From Ecytonucleospora hepatopenaei (Eukaryota; Microsporidia; Enterocytozoonidae): 64,000 nucleotides of DNA. The translations under genes and the position numbers were made by a program. The stretch covers positions 56,751 to 120,750 of the forward strand of contig JAPMUG010000011.1 in the NCBI GenBank assembly GCA_026692725.1, written 5' to 3'. The notes beneath the pieces were generated by a model. That model was not told the origin of the DNA. It worked only from the letters and a program-made list of their open reading frames with translations, and ran no database searches. The stretch's first letter is position 1; each line of letters opens with the position of its first letter. This document shows positions 1-7,868 of the stretch, piece after piece.

Positions 1-530
1 TCTATTAATAAAAACTTGTCATCCTTTGAAAAACTGCACCTAATTACCCTATTTTTATAATCAACAGAAAAAAATAAATAAAATTCTTCTCCTGCATAAA
101 TTTTAACACTTTTGTTTTTTATAAAACCAAAATATAGCCCACAGTGGGATTGAAATGCACTATTTATGTTATTTAAATCAAAAACATTTGTAACTGTTCT
201 TTTTTCAATTTGATTCAATTCCACCTTGTTGTTGTAGGAAACAATAAAATAATTATTTTTTATAAAATCATAATTGCAATCAATTTGTTCAAGTTCAATG
301 TGTTTAATTTCCTTTTTATTAATCAATGAATCTATTTCAGAAATATTAAACACAAATAATTTATCCATTGCAATTGCCTTTTTAAAAGTTTCTTTTGCTT
401 TTTCTAACACGTCTTTGTGTATTACAAAAATGTTATTTTCTTCAATAAATTCATAATCACTTAGAAATTCACTTAATTTTTCTTTTTGAAAGTTGCTATT
501 TTCTTTTATACAAATAACTGTTGAAGCCAT
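1..530 (-). CDS. eIF3b/Prt1-like translation initiation factor, N-terminal part (runs off the window)
   Basis: The reverse strand is open from an ATG at 528-530 to the window edge, about 176 codons. The first ~75 residues read like the divergent RRM of eIF3b: alternating strands, then AKETFKKAIAMDKLFVFNIS, which resembles the 'A..LnG..LDk.H.l.vn' segment of Prt1. Residues ~110-176 resemble the start of its WD40 propeller (GLYFGFIKNKSVKIYAGEEF, then RCSFSKDDKFLLI), matching the family order 'gTyLatfh..Gi.LwgG..f...FSP.ekYLvt'. The product would be a scaffold of the eIF3 complex on the 40S subunit. The + strand reads TTTAGGG just outside the start, so a CCC motif lies about 10 nt upstream of the ATG. 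The identification rests on order and spacing of weak motifs; another WD40 protein is possible. Confidence 0.6.
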   Translation of the reverse strand, partial: MASTVICIKENSNFQKEKLSEFLSDYEFIEENNIFVIHKDVLEKAKETFKKAIAMDKLFVFNISEIDSLINKKEIKHIELEQIDCNYDFIKNNYFIVSYNNKVELNQIEKRTVTNVFDLNNINSAFQSHCGLYFGFIKNKSVKIYAGEEFYLFFSVDYKNRVIRCSFSKDDKFLLI

Positions 531-606
531 AAAATTTAGGGAAAAAATAAAAATAACTTTAAAATATTTTTAAAAAATAAACTTCCTTATAAAATTTAGT
601 AAAAAT

Positions 607-1545
607 TTAAAAATCGCTATAAATTATACTCATTCCATAATCAAAATCAACGAAATTATATTCTGCACTTGCACATACTTTTACTTTATCGCTTATCTTC
701 TCTTCCCAACTTGCTCCCATGTTCCACAAATTGTTTAAACACATTTTCATTTCTGTAGATAAGCTTTTATACCTTATACCCCCTAAAATACTGTTAGTCT
801 TGTTTTTTATATTTGTTTGTGTTTCTATCCCTGCATCTATGCATGAACCGCTTGTAAAAAGACCCTTGTTAAACTCAAATAGTTTTCTATAAAAAGATAT
901 CTTAAGAAGATTAAACCTTTGTAAATTAACACATGTAACTGTATTTTCTCCTTCTATTCTACCTGATAAACCAATTCCCAAATGTTTTTCTAACCCTACC
1001 AATTCCAACCCACAATTTACACTTTTAATAAAGGAATTACCTGCTTTACTTTTATTCACAAGACCATTGGATTCTTCCCTAAAATCTATTTGAGAATGCA
1101 TATTAAAAATATATATCAAATTCGATGCTTCAAAAACTGGTTTGATAAGTTTCAAAGCCATGTTATAATTTGTAAAATACATCATTGTGTCAAATTGTGT
1201 AAATATTTCCTTCCTTTCACTTATTACTGAATGATATGTTGTAACAATATTTTTAAAATTATTTTTAAGCTTAATTTGGTAGCTTCCAGAAGGTTCTATT
1301 CCCAGTTGCAGCAAATTTTTGTCGTTAAAAAAGCTTATAAAATACTGTTTGGTATATTTCTGTAAATTGCATGTTATTTCAGTAAAACTGTTTATTTTTT
1401 TGTTAATTTCCATTTTAAATCCATTTAATAAATTTATGGACGTAACATTTTTAAATTCGTAATCATGTGCATCATATGGCAGTGTAAAAATACTTCTTTT
1501 ACTAAAAATATTCTTTTCTTTTTTATTGCTCTTTTTAAAAAACAT
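607..1545 (-). CDS. TOM40: Tom40-like mitosomal outer-membrane import channel
   Basis: A 312-residue protein from the ATG at 1543-1545; the frame stays open a little further upstream, but only to a TTG. After a short basic N-terminus it has the Tom40 opening block (FTLPYDAHDYEFKNVTSI, then LLNGFKMEINKKI), followed by alternating polar/apolar strands typical of a 19-strand beta barrel. The end (LGGIRYKSLSTEMKM, NMGASWEEKI, VKVCASAEYNFVDFDYG) resembles the last strands of Tom40. The product would be the protein-conducting pore of the TOM complex in the mitosome outer membrane. Microsporidia keep a reduced TOM machinery around Tom40. The gene is head-to-head with MPE1, with only 26 bp between the two ATGs. 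VDAC is the main alternative but is generally absent from microsporidia. Confidence 0.75.
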   Translation of the reverse strand: MFFKKSNKKEKNIFSKRSIFTLPYDAHDYEFKNVTSINLLNGFKMEINKKINSFTEITCNLQKYTKQYFISFFNDKNLLQLGIEPSGSYQIKLKNNFKNIVTTYHSVISERKEIFTQFDTMMYFTNYNMALKLIKPVFEASNLIYIFNMHSQIDFREESNGLVNKSKAGNSFIKSVNCGLELVGLEKHLGIGLSGRIEGENTVTCVNLQRFNLLKISFYRKLFEFNKGLFTSGSCIDAGIETQTNIKNKTNSILGGIRYKSLSTEMKMCLNNLWNMGASWEEKISDKVKVCASAEYNFVDFDYGMSIIYSDF

Positions 1546-1571
1546 TTTTGCAAGGCTAAAAAATTGTTGTA
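1546..1571. promoter_or_regulatory. Shared 26-bp bidirectional promoter with GGCTAAA motif
   Basis: This is the whole gap between the divergent TOM40 and MPE1 start codons. It contains AAGGCTAAAAAATTG at 1552-1566. The same GGCTAAA core occurs in two other head-to-head gaps in this window (3,639 and 30,672). Confidence 0.5.
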
Positions 1572-2255
1572 ATGCCAAGTAGAATATATTATAAATTTAG
1601 ATCCTATAAAGAATATAGTATGCTTGTTTACGAAGGTGAAGCACTGAGTTTATGGGAACTAAGATATGAAATAGAGCAAGAAAGAAGAATGACAAGCGGA
1701 GATTATGACTTGCTTTTCTACGATGGAGAAAGTGGTGAAAAAATTGAAGACGAAAACTTAAGAATAGAAAAAAATAGCAGAATAATCGTGGAACGCATAC
1801 CTCTTACTGGTATTAATGGTCCACTATTAAACAGAAATAAATCTAGTTCTCAAAAAGTTCCTCCTGAAAATTATGTGTGTTACCGCTGTGGAGAAAAAGG
1901 ACACTTTATACAACACTGTCCTCATAAAAATGATAACGTGTATAAAGGACCAAACTCAAACAGAACCTTTGGAATTCCAAAATACCAAGTGGATGCAAAC
2001 AACACCAAAAAAGAATGGGAAAGGCAAACAAACAAATTTAAGTATAAAAATGTTCCTGAAGAATTCAAATGCAGTGAATGCCTTGGAATATTGGAAAATG
2101 CAGTTGGTGCATCTTGCAGGCATTTATTTTGTGAAAAATGCATTTTAGTAGGAGAAAGGTGTCCAACGTGCAGAAAAACAATTATGCACGCAAAAAGAAT
2201 TGAAGAAATGGATGAAAAAATATTAATCTATAAATCAAGAAACGATATAGAATAA
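1572..2255 (+). CDS. MPE1: Mpe1/RBBP6-type cleavage and polyadenylation factor subunit (DWNN - zinc knuckle - RING)
   Basis: A 227-residue protein with the full domain order of Mpe1/RBBP6. Residues 1-77 are a ubiquitin-like DWNN domain (IYYKFRSYKEYSMLVYEGEA ... IIVERIPL). A CCHC zinc knuckle uses C103, C106, H111 and C116. A C-terminal RING/U-box-like finger has C167, C170, C182, H184, C187, C190, C197 and C200. In yeast Mpe1 is an essential subunit of the nuclear cleavage and polyadenylation factor and contacts the poly(A) signal and the Ysh1 nuclease. At about half the yeast length, the basic C-terminal tail is missing, as is usual for a microsporidian protein. The start at 1572 gives the correct DWNN N-terminus (MPSRIYYKF) and cannot move far because of the divergent TOM40. 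Confidence 0.92.
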   Translation: MPSRIYYKFRSYKEYSMLVYEGEALSLWELRYEIEQERRMTSGDYDLLFYDGESGEKIEDENLRIEKNSRIIVERIPLTGINGPLLNRNKSSSQKVPPENYVCYRCGEKGHFIQHCPHKNDNVYKGPNSNRTFGIPKYQVDANNTKKEWERQTNKFKYKNVPEEFKCSECLGILENAVGASCRHLFCEKCILVGERCPTCRKTIMHAKRIEEMDEKILIYKSRNDIE

Positions 2256-2390
2256 AATGTCAAATATTTACTAAAAATGTGTGTTGCTTTACATAACAAA
2301 CAGGTGTATTACCCAGGAACGAGTAACATAAATGATTATGCTCCAAGATAAAGGCAATAAGGGCAAATTTTTTAAAAAAATAAATATTTT
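2256..2390. other. Convergent 3' gap with a promoter-like GGG motif and a hairpin; candidate small RNA locus
   Basis: MPE1 and the NOC1-like gene converge here, so no promoter is expected. Yet 2,355-2,380 reads AATAAGGGCAAATTTTTTAA, almost identical to motifs placed before genes elsewhere (28,757; 50,365; 52,235). Next to it, 2,317-2,345 can fold on the minus strand into a hairpin (CATAA-TCAT-TTATG with a GAG/CTC extension). The non-repetitive, less AT-rich character of 2,280-2,360 is also unusual for a gap. I could not match it to U1, U2, U4, U5, U6, SRP or RNase P RNA. Confidence 0.25.
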
Positions 2391-3632
2391 TTATATTTGA
2401 TTTATTGAATCAAAAGGATCAAACATTTGTATTTTTTCACCGTCTATAATCTTTTTGGATATTTCTCTAACCTTAGGATCCCAGTGCATCGAAAAAGTAA
2501 ACAAGCTATATGGTCTGATTTCATGTTCTTGGCATAATAATAACATTCCAATTATAAAACATGTTGAAAATGCATATATGTTATTTGTTAAATGATATAT
2601 TAAATCAGAATTGCCGTTTTTATAAATTTCTTGTATAAAAATAATTTCTTTTTCTCTGTTATTTTTGCATAAATTATTGATTTTTATGCAATTCTTTAAA
2701 ACAAATGCATTGTAAAAATTATTTTTAACAGCGCCAAGAATCTGAATGCCCTTGAGATATATTTTATCATTATTTCCCTTATAATTTTTTATATACTCAA
2801 GCAGTCCAAATCTTATGTTGTGTTTGTCACAACCAGTTTGTTTTGAAAATTCAAGATTAAAGTGTAGAATAAAGATTATACGCTCATAAAGAATGTCTTT
2901 TTCGGCTTCTGAATATTTTTCATCCACTGAAATTTTGTTAATAAAATCAAAAACAGATTTTCCTTTTTTACCAACCAAAAACTTTAAAATATTTGCCTGT
3001 GATCTAAAATTATCGTTTTTAAAATAAAAATCTTCTATATTTTCTAAAATTTCATTTTCAAATTGAGTAAAATTGTCGTTTAAAAACTTGCTTTTATATG
3101 AATTTATCATGTTAATTAGTATGGATATAAAATCATTTACAAAAATGCCTGCTTTAATAAGTTTTTCTACCAAATTAAGTATTTTGCTTCCTATATACTT
3201 GCTTTTTGCTTGTATTTCAAAAGTTTTTAAAATTCTTCCTGAAATATAGCCATCAATTATGTCTATGTCAAGTTCCAGCATTATGTTCTTTATGTTATTA
3301 ATAGCGTAATAAATTGTATCGTTGTGTTGGTTTTCACAAAAACTAAGCAAATTTTTCATATTTTCATTTGTATAATCTTTTAAAATAATCAGTGAAATCA
3401 TGTCTATTTTATCCTTTAGTGTTCCATTTTTATACATTTCTTTTTGCTCTTCATTAAATCCATCTAAAAATTTGTCATTTTTTAAATTTTTTTCTTTTGA
3501 ATTTTCTTGTTTCCCCTTTGGTTTATAACTTTTCTTTGAGTTTCTTATATTTTCATTTTCTTTGCTTTTAGTTGACTTTCGTTTATTATGATTTTTGTTC
3601 TTTTTTGAATTTCCTTTGTGAATTTTACTCAT
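2391..3632 (-). CDS. Noc1/Mak21-like 60S ribosome biogenesis factor
   Basis: A 413-residue protein. The first ~50 residues are Lys/Asn/Ser-rich and basic (nucleolar-type). Then comes NGTLKDKIDMISLIILKDYT, which matches the 'GT.sDKisA..LLvqe.P' block of CEBPZ/Noc1 proteins, followed by helical HEAT-like repeats. The end (FTFSMHWDPKVREISKKI, then FDPFDS) resembles the CBF-domain end 'HfHPsV..fa..ll.g ... GDPl'. Noc1 pairs with Noc2 on early nucleolar pre-60S particles. It is much shorter than yeast Mak21 (about 1,025 residues), and the family's final FLDRFVYRNPK motif is absent. The call rests on two conserved blocks. It is head-to-head with the JAC1-like gene. Confidence 0.6.
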   Translation of the reverse strand: MSKIHKGNSKKNKNHNKRKSTKSKENENIRNSKKSYKPKGKQENSKEKNLKNDKFLDGFNEEQKEMYKNGTLKDKIDMISLIILKDYTNENMKNLLSFCENQHNDTIYYAINNIKNIMLELDIDIIDGYISGRILKTFEIQAKSKYIGSKILNLVEKLIKAGIFVNDFISILINMINSYKSKFLNDNFTQFENEILENIEDFYFKNDNFRSQANILKFLVGKKGKSVFDFINKISVDEKYSEAEKDILYERIIFILHFNLEFSKQTGCDKHNIRFGLLEYIKNYKGNNDKIYLKGIQILGAVKNNFYNAFVLKNCIKINNLCKNNREKEIIFIQEIYKNGNSDLIYHLTNNIYAFSTCFIIGMLLLCQEHEIRPYSLFTFSMHWDPKVREISKKIIDGEKIQMFDPFDSINQI

Positions 3633-3670
3633 TTTGTAGGCTAAAAATTTTTATTTTTTACATAAATTTT
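3633..3670. promoter_or_regulatory. Shared 38-bp bidirectional promoter with GGCTAAA motif
   Basis: The gap between the start codons of the NOC1-like gene (minus) and the JAC1-like gene (plus). It contains TAGGCTAAAAATTT at 3,637-3,650, the same core and orientation as the TOM40/MPE1 gap. Confidence 0.5.
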
Positions 3671-4144
3671 ATGGTTAAAAAAATGAGTGAATGTGAAAGA
3701 TTTTATAAATCTTTGGAAATGCCTTTTAACTATACAATTGACAAAAATTTGCTTAAGAAAAAGTATTTTGACGTTGTTAAAAAGAATAAACACTCAACAG
3801 AACTCATAAACAATGCATATAATACGCTAAAAGACGATTATTTACGTGCTCTAAGCTTTAAAGAACATTTTTTTGTAAATTCTGATACAAACAATTTAGA
3901 CAAAATTAAAAATTCTCTTTTAGCAACAGAATCAACCATAGAATTTGATAAAAACTTAGATGATTTTTTAAATTTACAAGAGCAAATTCTCCAAAATACA
4001 CAAAACAAAGAGAAATTGAAAGAAATCGATCAAATTCTAACTGTAGAAATAGAAAAATGCAAAAATAATTACAAAAATGTTTCTTTTCTAAACAAATGGT
4101 CATACCTAAGAAAAATACAAAATATTCTTAAGGAATATTTATAG
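3671..4144 (+). CDS. JAC1: Jac1/HscB-type J-domain co-chaperone for Fe-S cluster assembly, HPD motif degenerate
   Basis: A 157-residue protein from the ATG at 3,671 (an alternative Met lies at 3,683); the frame is open further upstream but overlaps the divergent gene. The N-terminal part follows HscB/Jac1: FYKSLEMPFNYTIDKNLLKK (helix I), then INNAYNTLKDDYLRAL, the 'inqAy.tLkdplrRA' signature. The C-terminal half (FLNLQEQIL ... WSYLRKIQNILKEYL) fits the HscB three-helix domain that binds the Isu scaffold. Jac1 delivers Isu1-bound clusters to mitochondrial/mitosomal Hsp70. Where HPD should stand the sequence reads KKNKHSTEL, so the catalytic triad needed to stimulate Hsp70 is not recognisable. 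No clear targeting presequence is visible. Confidence 0.65.
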   Translation: MVKKMSECERFYKSLEMPFNYTIDKNLLKKKYFDVVKKNKHSTELINNAYNTLKDDYLRALSFKEHFFVNSDTNNLDKIKNSLLATESTIEFDKNLDDFLNLQEQILQNTQNKEKLKEIDQILTVEIEKCKNNYKNVSFLNKWSYLRKIQNILKEYL

Positions 4145-4251
4145 ATTTATTTCATTTTAAATTTATATTATTTAGTTAATTTAATATAAAAATCAAAATG
4201 ATTAAATATAAAATAACACATATAAGTATTAAATAAAATTATTTATGTTTC

Positions 4252-4494
4252 TTAGTAATATTTTTCTTTTTTAAAAAATTCTACCTGATCCTTAATATAC
4301 ACTTTATAAATTAATAAATTATATGCTAAAAGGCATAATAAAAAACCTACAGGTATAAAAAATATTGTGTGGGTAAAAACATATGGAATATCCATAAAAT
4401 AACCAGCACTCACAACTGTAAATAAAAACGTACTTAAAAAGATGATCAAGATTCCATTGAACTTTCTAACCACTACTACATTCTCATAATTCAT
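4252..4494 (-). CDS. Small two-TM membrane protein, Vma21-like
   Basis: 80 residues with two hydrophobic helices (about 13-31 and 42-62) linked by a short loop and a basic/acidic tail ending KKEKYY. The order VVRKFNGILIIFLSTFLF, a YF-containing loop, a second helix and YKVYIKDQ recalls Vma21, the ER chaperone for assembly of the V-ATPase Vo sector (about 77-100 residues, two TM helices). Similarity is at pattern level only. The start ATG is at 4,492-4,494. The 3' side (4,145-4,251) and 5' side (4,495-4,669) are plain AT-rich gaps. Confidence 0.4.
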   Translation of the reverse strand: MNYENVVVVRKFNGILIIFLSTFLFTVVSAGYFMDIPYVFTHTIFFIPVGFLLCLLAYNLLIYKVYIKDQVEFFKKEKYY

Positions 4495-4669
4495 TGTTAT
4501 ATTTACTAAAAAAAATAGTAATGTTTAAAATCTATAATTTTTTATAATAAACTTTTTATATTTTATGCTTTTTATTTGTTTGTATAAATTTATGGGCAAT
4601 TTATAAATTATTAAAATATACACATTTATTCAATACTAAATTATGAATAAAATTATTTAAATAATAAAT

Positions 4670-5809
4670 TTACTGATCTTTATTTTCTAAAAATGAATTA
4701 ACTGCTTCTTGATTAACCTTAGACTGTAAAATATATTTTCCCTCTTGAATTGATTTTATGCTAAAATTCTTCCAATTTTTTTCAATAAACATACTTATAC
4801 TGGCCTTGACTCTCTTATTTGTGCATTCATTTGCAAATAATTTTTGTATTATCGCAATTCCTTTAGATCTTACTTTTTCATCCTGGTCCTTATAATAGAA
4901 TGTAGTGTAATCAACGATAAAATTTATAAATCTTTCCACAACATATTCTTTCTTATAGTTAAATGACTTAAAGTTTTCTGAGTAATTATTTATATCTGCT
5001 AAGATTTTCTTTAATTCTTCATGTTGGCTTATTAACGATGATTTGAGTTTATTTTCTAAAAATTTAGTAATCTCATCATCGGTAAAAGTTAATTTTAAAG
5101 GTGTTTTAACAGCATCTTCAATTACATCTGAACCTGTAATGTTTTCTTGTGTTTTTAACTGAGTCTCTGAATTTTTTATTTCTTGATTTTGTTTAGATTT
5201 TTCTGTTCCTTCTTTTTCTGTGTTTATAACTTGAGAAGTATTTTTTTCTGTGTTTATAACTTGAGAAGTATTTTTTTCTGTGTTTATAGCTTGAGAAGTA
5301 TTGTTTTCTGTGTTTATAATCTGAGAAGTATCTGGTGAATTGTTAACATTTTCTTCACTTTTTGTCTTAACATAATTCGGAACTGATAAAATATTTCTAT
5401 TTCTCAATATATAATCTAGAAGATAAAAATCCACTGTATTTTTATCCTTTATGCTTAAATATTTCAAATACACCAAAAAATAAACAAGATTATGAAACTT
5501 TGCATCCTTTTTATAATCCCTTTTAAGCTTATTTTCAAACTCAAATGTATTTCCAAGGTCTTTTTGTTCCTGATATTTATATTTTCTGGCTATTCTTTTT
5601 GGATTGTCATCTACTTCTCCCTTGTAAACAAAAAAATTTTCAATGTTGCAATCTAAATCTACAAGCTGGTCATCTCCCTCAAATCTTTCAAGAAAGTCAT
5701 CATCGTAATCGTAGTCTTCGAATTTCTTTCTCTTCTTCTCTTCTTTTGGTTTCAAGTCAATTTCTTTTTGTTTTGTAAAATCAATCTCAATCTCAATCAA
5801 ATCTTTCAT
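4670..5809 (-). CDS. HPC2: Hpc2/ubinuclein-like HIR histone chaperone subunit
   Basis: A 379-residue protein with a clear Hpc2-related domain at residues ~30-67: acidic FEDYDYDDDFLERFEGDD, a short linker, then IENFFVYKGEVD. This matches 'YDydDpFIDDsE ... GFFVyrGplE', the HIRA-binding segment of ubinuclein/Hpc2. The HIR complex deposits H3-H4 independently of replication and represses histone genes. Residues ~160-200 are a Thr/Asn/Glu-rich linker with a near-perfect 10-residue repeat (INTEKNTSQV type). The C-terminal ~130 residues are helical and fit the ubinuclein middle domain only loosely. The start ATG is at 5,807-5,809. Confidence 0.75.
   Translation of the reverse strand: MKDLIEIEIDFTKQKEIDLKPKEEKKRKKFEDYDYDDDFLERFEGDDQLVDLDCNIENFFVYKGEVDDNPKRIARKYKYQEQKDLGNTFEFENKLKRDYKKDAKFHNLVYFLVYLKYLSIKDKNTVDFYLLDYILRNRNILSVPNYVKTKSEENVNNSPDTSQIINTENNTSQAINTEKNTSQVINTEKNTSQVINTEKEGTEKSKQNQEIKNSETQLKTQENITGSDVIEDAVKTPLKLTFTDDEITKFLENKLKSSLISQHEELKKILADINNYSENFKSFNYKKEYVVERFINFIVDYTTFYYKDQDEKVRSKGIAIIQKLFANECTNKRVKASISMFIEKNWKNFSIKSIQEGKYILQSKVNQEAVNSFLENKDQ
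5217..5336 (-). repeat. In-frame 30-bp tandem repeat inside the HPC2-like gene, about 4 copies
   Basis: Four consecutive 30-bp units, each containing TTTATAACTTGAGAAGTAT or a near copy, encode the 10-residue repeat. The central two units are nearly identical at the DNA level, so they are a recent expansion; the outer two have drifted (Ala or Ile for Val, Asn for Lys). Confidence 0.85.
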
Positions 5810-6004
5810 CGTATAACTTAAATATAAAACAAATACAGATAATATAAATATAATAGAACCTATGATAACTAATTAAAATTCTATAAAAATTACTAATTAA
5901 TTAAACAATTCTAAAAAATACAATATTTGTTTTTATGCTAAAAATATTATAAGGAGGTAAAAAATAGAATTAAAATAAAAAATGCCTTAATAATTTACTA
6001 AAAA

Positions 6005-7594
6005 TTAGCGAGTTCTTGCATGCTTTGCCGAGAGACCTCTAAATAAATGCTTTGGATTTTTAACGACATCTTTGTTTCCTTCCACCTGCTGTGTCTTTTT
6101 GTTCTTAACCACTGTGTTTTTATTAGGCTTGTCAAATATTTCATTGCCCAGTACTCCTTCTGCAATCTCATGCCCTTTAACACTAAATCCTCTTTTACTG
6201 TTGATGCTGCGCATATTAGCAGCAATTCTAGCTCTATTTATTCTTTCTAATAATTCTTGATCTTCTTTACTAAAGATGTCATAAGTTTTCCTGTCCATTT
6301 CATTGAATTCTCTTAACACTTCTTCATATTTCTCTTTTATACTTTCTATATGAAAATAATCAGAAATGTTTTTACCATTCATTAGCTCAGGTATAATATC
6401 ATATTTATCCTTAATAAGATATGCGTCATTTTCGCATGGATTTTTAAATGTTGGATTTGTTCCAAAATGGTCGTTTCTGACATTTTCATCTTGATCAACA
6501 TAAACATAAGGCGCATTTTTATCATGTGTTTCAGTAACTCGAATTCTATGACTAAAATCAAGCGCTTTTTCTTTTTTGCTTTCTACTCTCTCTTTCAAAA
6601 CACTTTCACAAATAAGTTCTGTAGCACTGTTTAAACTATTTTTATCATTTACAGAAATTTCAACATATTTTTTATTTTTTAAAAACTCTCTTAATAAACT
6701 TCCCTCGGTAAATAAATTTTTGTCTGCCAAATCCATTTTTGATAAAACTATGATAAAATTAGAATTAAGAAGTGTACTAATGTTATTAAACAAATCTATT
6801 TGTTCTGCAACAGAATAGTTTGAATTACTAACATCTATAAAATATAAAATGGTGGCATTCAAATGTGCCATTGATGAAATTGAAAGCATTTCTATTCTGT
6901 TCCTTTCATCCAATGGCTTGTCGAGTATTCCCGGTGTGTCAATAAGTTGAAATTTTAAGTCTTTATGCAAAACATGACCAACAAAAAGTGATTTTGTTGT
7001 AAATGCAAAAGGCATTACCTCAGTCTTACACCTTGTAACAGCACTCACATAGCTGCTTTTACCTACATTAGGAAATCCAGCAACAATAATAATCCTTCCT
7101 GAAATATCTATTTCTGGCAACCTGTTAAAATCCTGTCTTACGTTTTCTAAATAACTCAATTGTTCCTTCAGCTTTAAGACAGTACTCGACATTTGTCCCA
7201 ATCCTGCTACTTTAAGACACTTGCACCTATACATGCTGTCTCCAAACTTAATCATCTTTATAGAATTGCTTGCTATTTTTCCAATTTGTATTTTTATTTT
7301 ATTAAGCTTACTTAAGGTTATTTTGTAAGTATCCCTGTCATATAAAATGGAAATTTGTTCACTGTAAAAAGGATGCAAATCTTCAATAACAGGAAAATCA
7401 CTTAAAATGTTGTTTATTCTTGTTGTAAATTCCTCGGCACAATGCTTAATTTTTCTTATGTAAAAACTTCTAATTCTGGTAATTTCAAAATGTTTGTGAA
7501 TAACCGTTGGTGTTTGTCTATTTGTCTTGCTTAAACAAATATCCACAAGTTCCTTTGCTTGAGGCACTGGTCGTATTCTTGCAAAAGTACTCAT
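6005..7594 (-). CDS. NOG1: Nog1 nucleolar GTPase, 60S subunit assembly
   Basis: A 529-residue protein starting MSTFARIRPVPQAKELVDIC, the typical Nog1 N-terminal helical domain. It has an OBG-type GTPase domain with G1 GFPNVGKSS (173-181), G3 DTPG (219-222) and G4 SKMD (285-288). The region after the GTPase (about 400-529) keeps the helix ending ARIAANMRSINSKRG and the basic tail ending LFRGLSAKHARTR that threads into the pre-60S tunnel region. Nog1 stays on pre-60S particles from the nucleolus to the cytoplasm. Yeast Nog1 is 647 residues, so this is moderately shortened. The start ATG is at 7,592-7,594. Confidence 0.93.
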   Translation of the reverse strand: MSTFARIRPVPQAKELVDICLSKTNRQTPTVIHKHFEITRIRSFYIRKIKHCAEEFTTRINNILSDFPVIEDLHPFYSEQISILYDRDTYKITLSKLNKIKIQIGKIASNSIKMIKFGDSMYRCKCLKVAGLGQMSSTVLKLKEQLSYLENVRQDFNRLPEIDISGRIIIVAGFPNVGKSSYVSAVTRCKTEVMPFAFTTKSLFVGHVLHKDLKFQLIDTPGILDKPLDERNRIEMLSISSMAHLNATILYFIDVSNSNYSVAEQIDLFNNISTLLNSNFIIVLSKMDLADKNLFTEGSLLREFLKNKKYVEISVNDKNSLNSATELICESVLKERVESKKEKALDFSHRIRVTETHDKNAPYVYVDQDENVRNDHFGTNPTFKNPCENDAYLIKDKYDIIPELMNGKNISDYFHIESIKEKYEEVLREFNEMDRKTYDIFSKEDQELLERINRARIAANMRSINSKRGFSVKGHEIAEGVLGNEIFDKPNKNTVVKNKKTQQVEGNKDVVKNPKHLFRGLSAKHARTR

Positions 7595-7868
7595 ATAAAA
7601 ATAATTTTAAATAGAAAAAACTAAAGAGTAATCTTAATTAAAATATAGAATAGTCTAAAATATTTGTGTAATCTAAATATCAGTAATAACTATTGTATGA
7701 AATTGATTAACTTTGTTAAATTTTAAAAATTGTGTGGGTAAATTTTTTACTAAATTTTTATTTTATCGTCCATAAATTTATTTATTTAATTTTTTTATAA
7801 TAATAACTTTTAAATAATACATTGATATCTTAAAACATTATCAATTAAATATACTTAACTATATAAAC

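Noticed and set aside
607..1578. TTG-initiated N-terminal extension of the Tom40-like protein
   Set aside because: It would overlap the gap shared with MPE1; the ATG at 1,543-1,545 is more likely. TTG or GTG extensions of the genes at 13,957, 24,166, 26,886 and 30,774 were trimmed for the same reason.
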